Assembly (NCBI GenBank): GCA_963837805.1
Contig: CAWIOU010000018.1
Location: 1 to 64,000 of the forward strand
Direction: 5' to 3'
DNA from: Bog-756 sp963837805
Lineage (GTDB): Bacteria > Actinomycetota > Acidimicrobiia > Acidimicrobiales > RAAP-2
DNA: 64,000 nucleotides
The translations under genes were made by a program, and so were the position numbers. Position 1 is the stretch's first letter, and each line of letters starts with the position of its first letter. Below are positions 27,887 to 35,736 of this stretch, piece after piece. The notes under the pieces were generated by a model. That model was not told the DNA's origin. It searched no databases and worked only from the letters and a program-made list of their open reading frames with translations.

Positions 27887-27892
27887 ATGGTA
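27887..27892 (-). promoter_or_regulatory. leaderless -10 element of the 135-residue membrane protein gene
   Basis: On the minus strand TACCAT ends 6 nt before the GTG at 27880. Confidence 0.4.
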
Positions 27893-27962
27893 CAGCCGCC
27901 CGTCCGGCGGCCACCATCGGCGGGGACCACCGGGCCGGCGTCCGGCCGATGGGATCCGGGGG

Positions 27963-30182
27963 TCAGCCGCCCGTCTGCGGCGGCTGGTCGTTCGGGCAGT
28001 CGCCCGCCGGCCCGAACCGGGCCTCGACCTTGGTCCACGAGCCGGTGATCCATCCCGGCGCCGGAGGGGGGAGGTGGAACATCGGCGACAGCTCCGAGGT
28101 CACCGCGGCACCGAGCACCGCGGCGCCGGCCGGGCACAGGTGGGTGTTGTCGGTCTTGCGGGCCCGGACCCAGCCGCCGCCGACGGTGGGCAGCCAGGTC
28201 GAGTAGCGGCCGTCGACCTCGAGGGCGGAGGCGATGGGCAGGTAGGTGATCCGGCCCGGATACCGCGCCGGCAGCTTCGACACGATGCGGTCGAACGCCC
28301 GCCGGTTGGCCTCGGCCGCCGCCTCGGCCTGTTGACGCTGGACCGGATCGATGATGGCGTCGTTCGGCCCCACCTTCGGGAACTGGATGACGGCGATGCC
28401 GTCGACGCCGTCACCCGGGGCCAGCAGCACGCCGATGGCCTCGGTGAGCCGCCGCCGGTAGGCGACCGGGTGCGCCTCGGCGTAGGCGTTGTCCCACGAC
28501 CACATCATGAGGATGACCTCGGGATGGTCCAGGGCGACGGCGGCGGCCAGGTCCGATTGGAAATGGGTGTCATTGAAGAGGCCCCATCCGGCGATGGCAT
28601 GTTGGCTCACCGCCACATCGCCGGTCGCCTCCATGGCCGCCTGGATGCCGGCCTCACCGTCGTACATGACACTGTCGCCGATGGTCATGACCCGCAGGGG
28701 ATCCGAGGGGGACAGGACCCGCCCGGCGGGGAGGGCGATCGGCGGCGGCAGGAGGTGGGGGACCGCGGTGGGCGAGACGACCCGGACCACCGAGGACCCG
28801 CGCCCGATGGCCGCCGGTGCCGCCGTCGGTGCCGTGCTGAGGAGGAGGGCGGCCACGGTCACCGCTACCGCCGGCACCATGACGCCGAGGAACGTCCATC
28901 CCTTCCACCGGTGCCGCCGGAACGGACGCTCGAGCAGGTAGAAGCTGGCCGTGGCCGCGGCCAGGGTGGCGGCCAGTCGCGCCGTCATGAGCCCGGCCCC
29001 GTCGAGCCCGGTGGTGACGTCGGTCATCAGCACGTAGACCGGCCAGTGCCAGAGATAGATCCCGTAGGAGATCCCGCCGATCCAGCGGAGCGGCCCGACC
29101 GACAGGACCCGGCCGAGTCCACCGGCATCGGTTTGGGCCACTCCGGCGATCACCGTCGCCGCCAGCAGCCCGGCCACCACCAGTCCGCCCCGGAACATCC
29201 AGGCCGACGGATTCCCGTGGTCGTCGCCGGCGGTGACCCACAGCACACCGAGGGCGACGGCGGCCACCGGGGCCAGCACATGGAGCAGACGCCGGACGCC
29301 CGGGGTGTGGTCCGGCTTCCCGGTGACGACGAGGGCGAGGGCGGCGCCGATCAGCAGCTCGAAGGCGCGGGTGTCGGTCCCGTAGTAGATGCGGGACAGA
29401 TTGGCCACCGGGTTGCCGTCGTAGAGCACGACCATCGTCACCGCCGATGCGGTGGCCAGGGCCACGGTGCACCAGAACGCCGCCGGTCTCGGGAGCCCCC
29501 GTGACCCGGTCCGCGAATGCCGGGACCGGCGATGGGCCGCGCCGCGCCCGCCGAGGCGGAGACCGGCCAGGACCAGCAGGGGCCACACCAGGTAGAACTG
29601 CTCCTCGATGGCCAGGGACCAGGTGTGGCGCAGCGTCGAGGGAACCTCGAACTGGGCGAAGTAGGACTGGTGGGTCAGGATGAGGTGCCAGTTCGCATAG
29701 TAGAAGAGCGTGGCCAACCCGTCCGATTTGAAGGTGGATTCGACGATGTTGGGACCACCGAGGCGCGAGTAGACGGACAGCACCACCAGCAGGAGCATGA
29801 CCGCGGGCAGGAGCCGTTTGGCCCGCCGGAACCAGAACGAGCGCAGGCCGATGGTCTGGCGGCTGTTCCACTCGCCGACCAGCAACCCGGTGATCAGGAA
29901 CCCCGAGAGCACGAAGAAGAAGTCGACTCCGAGGTAGCCGCCGTCAGCCCAGTGGAAGCCGAAGTGGTAGGCCACCACCCCGGCCACGGCCAGCGCCCGC
30001 AGTCCGTCGAGGGCGGGCATGTAGTGGTGACTGCCCGAGACGGGGGGCAGCTCGACCGGGATGGCCTCGGGGTTGTCCTCGGTGGCCAGCACGTCGACGG
30101 TGATGCCGGGTCCGTCGGGGGACTCACGACCGGTCGGCGCCACCGAGACTCCCTCCATCCATCCATGCTGGCACGCGGTCAC
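27963..30182 (-). CDS. OafA-type acyltransferase with C-terminal SGNH domain
   Basis: This 739-residue protein joins an acyltransferase 3 membrane domain (about 50-430) to an extracytoplasmic SGNH hydrolase-like domain (about 490-720). The membrane part shows YMPALDGLRALAVAGVV, VDFFFVLSGFLITGLL, FWFRRAKRLLPAV and HTWSLAIEEQFYLVWP, all family signatures. The SGNH part has the nucleophile Ser in MTIGDSVMYDG and the Asp/His pair in KTDNTHLCPAG. Such two-domain enzymes O-acetylate cell-wall or exported glycans. The start is uncertain: GTG at 30182 or ATG at 30158, neither with a clear ribosome binding site. It is divergent from the DoxX-Rieske gene. Confidence 0.88.
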   Translation of the reverse strand: MTACQHGWMEGVSVAPTGRESPDGPGITVDVLATEDNPEAIPVELPPVSGSHHYMPALDGLRALAVAGVVAYHFGFHWADGGYLGVDFFFVLSGFLITGLLVGEWNSRQTIGLRSFWFRRAKRLLPAVMLLLVVLSVYSRLGGPNIVESTFKSDGLATLFYYANWHLILTHQSYFAQFEVPSTLRHTWSLAIEEQFYLVWPLLVLAGLRLGGRGAAHRRSRHSRTGSRGLPRPAAFWCTVALATASAVTMVVLYDGNPVANLSRIYYGTDTRAFELLIGAALALVVTGKPDHTPGVRRLLHVLAPVAAVALGVLWVTAGDDHGNPSAWMFRGGLVVAGLLAATVIAGVAQTDAGGLGRVLSVGPLRWIGGISYGIYLWHWPVYVLMTDVTTGLDGAGLMTARLAATLAAATASFYLLERPFRRHRWKGWTFLGVMVPAVAVTVAALLLSTAPTAAPAAIGRGSSVVRVVSPTAVPHLLPPPIALPAGRVLSPSDPLRVMTIGDSVMYDGEAGIQAAMEATGDVAVSQHAIAGWGLFNDTHFQSDLAAAVALDHPEVILMMWSWDNAYAEAHPVAYRRRLTEAIGVLLAPGDGVDGIAVIQFPKVGPNDAIIDPVQRQQAEAAAEANRRAFDRIVSKLPARYPGRITYLPIASALEVDGRYSTWLPTVGGGWVRARKTDNTHLCPAGAAVLGAAVTSELSPMFHLPPPAPGWITGSWTKVEARFGPAGDCPNDQPPQTGG

Positions 30183-30254
30183 CGGGGGAGAGGTCCGCGT
30201 CGGCCCGACAGTGCGATCCCGCGTCCGGGGATGCAGCCTGTATCGTCGCCCGGG

Positions 30255-30272
30255 ATGAGCGAGGTCCGGTGA
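30255..30272 (+). other. possible leaderless five-codon micro-ORF coupled to the DoxX-Rieske gene
   Basis: ATG AGC GAG GTC CGG TGA reads MSEVR. Its stop codon overlaps the GTG start of the DoxX-Rieske gene (GTGA). TATCGT at 30241-30246 lies 8 nt before the ATG and could be its -10 element. The gene itself lacks a ribosome binding site, so translation may depend on termination of this micro-ORF. This is an inference. Confidence 0.35.
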
Positions 30273-31324
30273 CCCCAGACAGAGGCCGGTCGCCGGCGAG
30301 CATGTGGTCGGTCACCAGGCCCGACGGCACCGTGGCCACCGGTTGGGTCCTCCTCCCGCTCAGGCTCTTCCTGGGTTTCACCTTCCTCTTCGCCGGACTC
30401 CAGAAGCTGGCCAATCCCCAGTTCCTCGAGAACGCCAGCCCGACGTCGATCCACGCCCAACTGGTCGGCGCCGCCCGCTCCAGTCCCATCCACGCCCTGA
30501 TCTCGCACCTGGTGCCCATCGCCTCGACGGTGGGTGTGGTCATCGCCCTGGGCGAGGTGGCCATCGGCCTCGGCGTGCTGGTCGGTCTGCTGACCCGGGT
30601 GGCGGCGGTGGCCGGCATGGCGTTGTCATTCGGGCTCTTCCTCACCGTGAGCTTCCACTCGTCGCCGTATTTCACCGGTTCCGACATCGTCTTCTTCTTC
30701 GCCTGGACCCCGTTGGCCCTCGCCGGGGCGGCGGGCGCCCCGGCCCTCGACACCTGGATGGCCGCCCGTCAACCGGGTCCGGCCCCCGGCCAGGATGTGC
30801 TGTCGCGTCGGGCCGTCGTGTCCGCCGGAGCGGTCACCGGCATCGTGGCCGCCACCGTCCTGGTGGCCAGCGGCGTCGCTGCCGCCGTGGGCCGGGCGGT
30901 CGGGGGCACCTCGACCTCCACCTCGGCCGGCGGAACCGGTGTCCTGCCCGGGGCCGGGGCGGACACGACCACCCCGACCACCGCCCCGTCGGGGACGCCG
31001 ACGACGGCGGCGCCGCCGGGAACCGCCATCGGCCCGGCCTCCGATGTTCCCGTCGGCGGATCGGCCACCTTCACCGATCCGGCCACCGGCGACCCCGGCC
31101 TGGTTATCCAAAGGCCCGCCGGGACGTTCGCGGCCTTCGACGCGGTGTGCCCCCACGCCGGATGCACGGTGGCCTACCAGCGGTCGGCCGGGCTCATCGC
31201 CTGCCCCTGCCACGGGTCCGAGTTCGACGCCAGCACCGGATCGGTGCTGCAGGGTCCGGCCACCCGGGGCCTGACTCCGATCAAAGCGATCAAGGGCGCC
31301 AACGGCGACCTCTACGTCGTGTGA
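30269..31324 (+). CDS. DoxX-family membrane protein fused to a Rieske [2Fe-2S] domain
   Basis: The 351-residue protein has an N-terminal DoxX/DoxD-like four-helix membrane domain (about 25-165), then a twin-arginine signal-anchor (LSRRAVVSAGAVTG at 178-191, hydrophobic to 203), a Thr/Pro/Gly-rich linker (213-258) and a Rieske domain (260-351). The cluster ligands are C294-P-H296 and C312-P-C-H315; C299 and C314 would form the usual disulfide. In actinobacteria the Rieske subunit QcrA uses Tat after Sec-inserted helices, so a similar dual route is likely here. The role is presumably quinone-linked electron transfer at the outer membrane face. Start: GTG at 30269, overlapping the micro-ORF stop. 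Confidence 0.88.
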   Translation: MTPDRGRSPASMWSVTRPDGTVATGWVLLPLRLFLGFTFLFAGLQKLANPQFLENASPTSIHAQLVGAARSSPIHALISHLVPIASTVGVVIALGEVAIGLGVLVGLLTRVAAVAGMALSFGLFLTVSFHSSPYFTGSDIVFFFAWTPLALAGAAGAPALDTWMAARQPGPAPGQDVLSRRAVVSAGAVTGIVAATVLVASGVAAAVGRAVGGTSTSTSAGGTGVLPGAGADTTTPTTAPSGTPTTAAPPGTAIGPASDVPVGGSATFTDPATGDPGLVIQRPAGTFAAFDAVCPHAGCTVAYQRSAGLIACPCHGSEFDASTGSVLQGPATRGLTPIKAIKGANGDLYVV

Positions 31325-31454
31325 AACGCAGGTCGTGTGAGCGTCGTCACCGCGACGGCGCCGGGGCGACGGCGACCGGTCCGGCCCTCCCGATGGTCGG
31401 GATCCGTTCGGGTACCATGGCCCGGTTGTCGTCGGTAGGCGGCATCGTCCGCCC

Positions 31455-32645
31455 ATGACCCCCGCCGTCCCTGTGCCGACAGGCACCTCGAGCCCCGATG
31501 GGGTGGACGGGTCCGCCGACAGGACCGCCTGGGTATCCTCGGTTCCCTTCTTCGGCGCCCACCTCGTCCCGCTGGCCGGCTTCTTCGTGGTGGTCAGCTG
31601 GGAGGACTGGGTCCTCTGCGCCGTCCTCTACCTGAGCCGGATGTTCTTCATCACCGCCGGGTACCACCGGTACTTCTCCCACCGCAGCTACCGCATGGGC
31701 CGTCCGGCCCAGTTCGTGATGGCCTTCGGCGGGACCACCGCCGTCCAGAAGGGCCCGCTGTGGTGGGCCGGCCACCATCGGATCCATCACCGCTACACCG
31801 ACCTCGACGACGATGTGCACTCACCCCGTGACGGGTTCTGGTGGAGCCACGTGGGTTGGATCCTCTCGACCAGGTACAAGCAGCCGGACCTGACTGCCAT
31901 CAAGGACTTCGCCGCCTTCCCCGAGCTGCGGTTCATCGAACGCGCCTCGTGGATCGGGCCGTGGTTGCTCGGCGCCGCCTGCTTCCTCATCGGTGGATGG
32001 GGAGGCCTGGTCATCGGTTTCTTCCTGTCCACCGTCCTGCTCTGGCACGGCACCTTCCTGGTCAACTCGATGGCCCACCTGATGGGCCGGCGGCGGTTCG
32101 CCACCCCCGATACCAGCCGCAACTCGATGCTGATCGCGTTGATCACCGGGGGAGAGGGGTGGCACAACAACCACCACTACCTGCCGGCCTCGGCCCGTCA
32201 GGGCTTCACCTGGTGGGAGATCGACCCCACCTGGTACGCGCTGCGCGCCCTGGCCGCCCTCCGCATCGTCCGCGACCTGAAGGACCCTCCGGCCCGGCTG
32301 CTCGATCAGGCCCGCGTGCGCGACGGCGCCTTCGACATCGGCATGTTCCGCTCCTACTGGGAGCGGGCGGCCAAGGTGACCGGCGAACGTATCGCCGATC
32401 TGAGTGCGCGGCCGTTGGCGCCGTCTCCCGAGGCCCACGAGGCTCCGGATCCGGTGACCGAACCGTCCCCGGCCGCCGACCCGATGCCGGCGGGGGAGAC
32501 CGGTGAGCCGCTGTCCCATCTGTCCGCGCTGATCTCACGGGTGCTCGAGTCGGCCGACCAGCTGGCCGCCTCGACCCGCCGGACCCGCAAGGGATCCAAG
32601 GTGACCTCGCCGGAGCAGGGATCGCCCGACCCGCTGTCGGAATGA
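31455..32645 (+). CDS. membrane fatty acid (acyl-CoA) desaturase
   Basis: This 396-residue enzyme introduces a double bond into a fatty acyl chain, probably at C9. The three histidine boxes binding the di-iron centre are present: HRYFSHRSYR (about 72-81), HHRIHHRYTD (about 107-116) and HNNHHYLP (about 237-244). Four membrane helices lie between them. The C-terminal 80 residues are Pro, Ala and Glu-rich and probably disordered. The stop overlaps the start of the HAD gene (ATGA), so the two are co-translated. CATCGT lies 6 nt before the ATG, a variant of the leaderless signal. Confidence 0.92.
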   Translation: MTPAVPVPTGTSSPDGVDGSADRTAWVSSVPFFGAHLVPLAGFFVVVSWEDWVLCAVLYLSRMFFITAGYHRYFSHRSYRMGRPAQFVMAFGGTTAVQKGPLWWAGHHRIHHRYTDLDDDVHSPRDGFWWSHVGWILSTRYKQPDLTAIKDFAAFPELRFIERASWIGPWLLGAACFLIGGWGGLVIGFFLSTVLLWHGTFLVNSMAHLMGRRRFATPDTSRNSMLIALITGGEGWHNNHHYLPASARQGFTWWEIDPTWYALRALAALRIVRDLKDPPARLLDQARVRDGAFDIGMFRSYWERAAKVTGERIADLSARPLAPSPEAHEAPDPVTEPSPAADPMPAGETGEPLSHLSALISRVLESADQLAASTRRTRKGSKVTSPEQGSPDPLSE

Positions 32646-33458
32646 ACCGTCCGGAGTCGGCACGGTCGTCATCGGTCGCCGCCTTCGCATCGGCGGCCCT
32701 GTGGATCGTCGATCTGGACGGCGTCATCTGGTTGTCCGGCGAACCCATCGGCGATGTCCTGCGGGCCATCGAGGCCCTCCGGTCCCGGGGCACGAGGGTG
32801 GTCTTCGCCACCAACAATTCGGCTCCCACCACGGCCGAACTGTTGGCCCGCCTCGACGCCTTCGGTGTGACCTCGTCCCCGGCCGATCTGGCCACCTCGG
32901 CCGGTGCCGCCGCCTCACTGGTCGACCCCGGCCAGTCGGTCCGGGTGCTGGCCGAAGGCGGGGTGCTCGAGGCGCTCGAGACCCGCGGGGTCTCCGTCGC
33001 CCAGGGCGAGCGGGCCGACGCCGCCATCGTGGGGTGGACCCGTTCGTTCGATTTCGACAGCCTGGCCGCCACCGCCGTCGGCGGCCCGGGCCTCGGGGCG
33101 CCTGGTGGGCACCAACGAGGACCCCACCCACCCCACACCGGCCGGTCTGATGCCCGGCGCCGGGGCGCTCCTGGCCGCCGTGGCCACGGCTTCGGGCGTC
33201 CAGCCCCAGATCGCCGGGAAGCCCCACGAGCCGATGGCCGACCTGATGAAGTCCCAATTCGGGTTCGAGGACGGTGACCGATCGGTGGTCATGATCGGGG
33301 ACCAACCCCGCACCGACGGGAAGCTGGCCCAGCGACTGGCCATCCCCTTCGGTCTGGTCGATTCCGGGGTCACCCCGCCGGGAGCGGATGGATTCGAGGT
33401 TCCGGTGGCCGCCCGGTACCCCGACTTCGTCACCATGGTCGGCGCCGCCCTCGGGTGA
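32642..33458 (+). CDS. HAD-IIA family phosphatase, one frame break
   Basis: This is a NagD/p-nitrophenyl-phosphatase-like HAD hydrolase of about 272 residues. Motif I is LWIVDLDGVIWLSGEP (residues 20-35), motif II VVFATNNSAPTTAEL, the class II cap region IVGWTRSFDFDSLA, and after the break GTNEDPTHPTPAGLMPGAGALL, AGKPHEP with the motif III lysine, and VVMIGDQPRTDGKLA for motif IV. The frame changes at about 33076-33090, where two missing bases or one extra base join TAVGG to RLVGTNEDPTH. This gene opens the conserved block running through tlyA to xerD and corresponds in position to the phosphatase before tlyA in mycobacteria. Confidence 0.85.
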
Positions 33459-33496
33459 CCCGGCGAATGCCCCTTTCTGCGGGCGGGCCCGCCGGG

Positions 33497-33502
33497 TAGG
33501 GT
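33497..33502 (+). promoter_or_regulatory. leaderless -10 element of the lysine-rich protein gene
   Basis: TAGGGT ends 6 nt before the ATG at 33509. Confidence 0.4.
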
Positions 33503-33508
33503 GAACGC

Positions 33509-34048
33509 ATGGCCAACAAGGACGCATTCCAGCGGTATCTCGACGCCGGCATCGCCTTCACCAACATGACCCGGGCCCGGGCCGAGGAACTCGTGCAGGA
33601 GTTGGTGCAGAGCGGGGAATGCCAGAGCAGCGAGGCACGGGCCAGGGTGGACGAGCTCATCGAGCGCACCCGTAAGGGCCGTGAGGCATTCGTCTCCCAG
33701 GTGCGCCACGAGGTCGCCAACCAACTGGACAGCATGGGCATCACCAATGTCGAGGATCTGGCCAAGCAGGTGGCGTCACTCCTGTCCCGCACCGCGGAAG
33801 CCGGGAGGGCGGCGACGGCCACGGCCAAGAAGGCGGCCAAGAAGTCTCCGGCCAAGAAGAAGGCGACGACGAAGAAGGCGCCGGCCAAGAAGTCTCCGGC
33901 CAAGAAGGCCAGCGCCAAGAAGGCAGCCGCCAAGAAGTCTCCGGCCAAGAAGGCAACGGCCAAGAAGGCGGCCAAGAAGGCTCCGGCCAAGAAGGCACCG
34001 GCCAAGAAGTCGGCGGCACCGTCCACCGGCTCCGGGTCGACCGGCTGA
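33509..34048 (+). CDS. phasin-like protein with histone-H1-type lysine/alanine tail
   Basis: The 179-residue protein has a helical N-terminal domain (1-95; RYLDAGIAFTNMTRARAEEL and SQVRHEVANQLDSMGITNVE) that resembles the phasin/PhaF-like helical module, and a C-terminal tail (105-165) made of KKAPAKKSPAKKA repeats, as in histone H1 and PhaF. The tail should bind DNA. Possible roles are nucleoid organisation or linking storage granules to DNA; neither is shown. Several codons of the tail are near-perfect repeats (GCCAAGAAG). It precedes tlyA and overlaps its probable start. Confidence 0.75.
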   Translation: MANKDAFQRYLDAGIAFTNMTRARAEELVQELVQSGECQSSEARARVDELIERTRKGREAFVSQVRHEVANQLDSMGITNVEDLAKQVASLLSRTAEAGRAATATAKKAAKKSPAKKKATTKKAPAKKSPAKKASAKKAAAKKSPAKKATAKKAAKKAPAKKAPAKKSAAPSTGSGSTG

Positions 34049-34890
34049 CACGGCCGACGCGGCGGCGCCTCGATCGGGCTCTGGTCGAGCGGGGCCTGGT
34101 GGCCAGTCGCCCTCAAGCCGCGGACCTGATCGAGCGAGGAGCGGTGCTGGTTTCCGGATCCGTGGCCGACAAAGCGGCCCGTCTGGTGGGAGCCGACGAG
34201 CCCATCCAGTTGGCCGCCCCACCCCCGCGGTTCGTCAGTCGGGGCGGCGAGAAGTTGGACGCCGCCCTCCTGCGTTTCGCCATCGACCCGACCGGACTGC
34301 GGGCTCTCGATGCCGGCGCATCGACGGGCGGGTTCACCGACTGCCTGCTGCAGGCCGGGGCGGCATCGGTGGTGGCGGTCGACGTGGGCCGGGGCCAGCT
34401 CCACGAGCGGCTGCGGCGGGACAACCGGGTGACCAGCGTCGAACGCCTGGACATCCGCGACGTGTCGCTGACCACCGTCGGTGGGTCGCCGGTCGATCTG
34501 GTCACCGCCGATCTCTCGTTCATCTCGCTGACCCGGGTCGTCCCGGTACTGGTGGGCGAGGTGGCCGCCGCCGGGGCGCCGATCGTGGTCCTGGTCAAGC
34601 CCCAGTTCGAGGCGGGTCGGGCCGAGGCCTCTCGCGGGAAGGGCGTCATACGCGACCCCGCCGTCCACCACCGGACCCTCGGGGAGGTGACAGGCGCGCT
34701 CCAGGCGGCCGGAGCAGCCATCATGGGGGTCATGCCCTCACCGATCACCGGGTCTGCCGGAAACGTCGAGTTCCTCGTCCATGCCCGGGCACCGATGGCG
34801 GACGCCGGCGACGCATCACCACGGCCGGAGGTCGAGGCCATGGTGGACGGCGCCGTCGCCGAGGCCCACGATCTCGAGCCGAGGGGGTAG
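34045..34890 (+). CDS. tlyA: TlyA family rRNA (cytidine-2'-O)-methyltransferase
   Basis: TlyA methylates 16S and 23S rRNA at specific cytidines; its loss gives capreomycin resistance in mycobacteria. An N-terminal S4 RNA-binding domain (RRRLDRALVERGLVASRPQA, then LIERGAVLVSG) leads into a Rossmann methyltransferase with LDAGASTGGFTDCLLQ, DLVTADLSFISL and VVLVKPQFEAGR. The S4 domain begins before the first ordinary start, GTG at 34099. In the same frame upstream only CTG at 34045 is available, overlapping the preceding stop (CTGA). I therefore place the start there; a base error changing an ATG would explain it equally well. nadK follows after 7 bp. Confidence 0.88.
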   Translation: MTRPTRRRLDRALVERGLVASRPQAADLIERGAVLVSGSVADKAARLVGADEPIQLAAPPPRFVSRGGEKLDAALLRFAIDPTGLRALDAGASTGGFTDCLLQAGAASVVAVDVGRGQLHERLRRDNRVTSVERLDIRDVSLTTVGGSPVDLVTADLSFISLTRVVPVLVGEVAAAGAPIVVLVKPQFEAGRAEASRGKGVIRDPAVHHRTLGEVTGALQAAGAAIMGVMPSPITGSAGNVEFLVHARAPMADAGDASPRPEVEAMVDGAVAEAHDLEPRG

Positions 34891-34897
34891 CTATCAA

Positions 34898-35722
34898 ATG
34901 GCTCTGATCGCCTTCTACACCCACCCCGACCGTCCCGAAGCCGCCTCGTTGGCCGAGCTCACCGCCGGATGGCTGGCCGACCACGGCCACCGGTCGATCC
35001 CGGCCCTCGATGCCGACGGCTCGGTGTCCATCGACGGCGCCGATCTGGTGGTCAGCCTGGGCGGTGACGGCACCCTGCTGCGCGCCGTGGTCGCCGCCCT
35101 CGATACCGGGATCCCGGTGCTGGGCGTCAACATCGGCCGGCTCGGCTACCTCACCCTGGTGGAGCCGAAGGATCTCGAGAGCGCGCTGGCCGCCTTCTTG
35201 GACGGCACCCACCAGGTCGAGGAGCGGATGACCCTCGAGGTGAACGTGACCGGGCCCGACGGCCGGCCGCTGGCCCGGCGCATGGCCCTCAACGAGGCCA
35301 CCGTGGAGAAGACGGTGCCCGGGCACACCGTCCGCATCGCCACCCTGATCGACGACCGCCCCTTCGTGACCTACGCCACCGACGGCCTCCTGGTGTCGAC
35401 GCCCACCGGATCCACTGCCTACAACCTCTCGGCCCGGGGTCCCGTCCTCTCCCCGCGCCTGCGGGCCATCGTGGTGACCCCGGTCTCCCCCCACATGCTC
35501 TTCGACCGCCCCCTGGTCCTCGACCCCATGGAGCGGCTGCGGCTGGAGGTGCTCGAGCCCCGTGCCGCCGTGCTGGTGGTCGACGGTGTCACCGTCTGCA
35601 CGCTCGATCCCGGTGCCATCGTCGACTGCCGGGAAGGTGATCAGCCGGCTCGGCTGCTCACGTTCGGCACCCGGGACTTCCATGCCATCCTGCGGGCCAA
35701 GTTCCACTTGGCCGATCGATAG
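34898..35722 (+). CDS. nadK: NAD kinase
   Basis: The 274-residue enzyme phosphorylates NAD to NADP. Diagnostic motifs are VVSLGGDGTLLRA (about 49-61, with GGDGT), PVLGVNIGRLGYL (about 74-86), ALNEATVEK and VSTPTGSTAYNLSARGP. Length is normal. The ATG at 34898 follows a purine-rich GAGGGGG about 10 nt upstream. It lies between tlyA and recN, the order standard in actinobacteria. Confidence 0.95.
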   Translation: MALIAFYTHPDRPEAASLAELTAGWLADHGHRSIPALDADGSVSIDGADLVVSLGGDGTLLRAVVAALDTGIPVLGVNIGRLGYLTLVEPKDLESALAAFLDGTHQVEERMTLEVNVTGPDGRPLARRMALNEATVEKTVPGHTVRIATLIDDRPFVTYATDGLLVSTPTGSTAYNLSARGPVLSPRLRAIVVTPVSPHMLFDRPLVLDPMERLRLEVLEPRAAVLVVDGVTVCTLDPGAIVDCREGDQPARLLTFGTRDFHAILRAKFHLADR

Positions 35723-35736
35723 GGGCGCCGGCGCCG

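Noticed and set aside
25574..28048. 824-codon open frame antisense to the GT2-PilZ gene
   Set aside because: Composition (Gly, Glu, His, Arg, Asp, Pro) is that of a shadow frame; the minus strand has full catalytic motifs.
33800..34020. AAG/GCC-rich repeats considered as a non-coding satellite
   Set aside because: They are in frame and encode the lysine/alanine tail of a protein with an ordered N-terminus.
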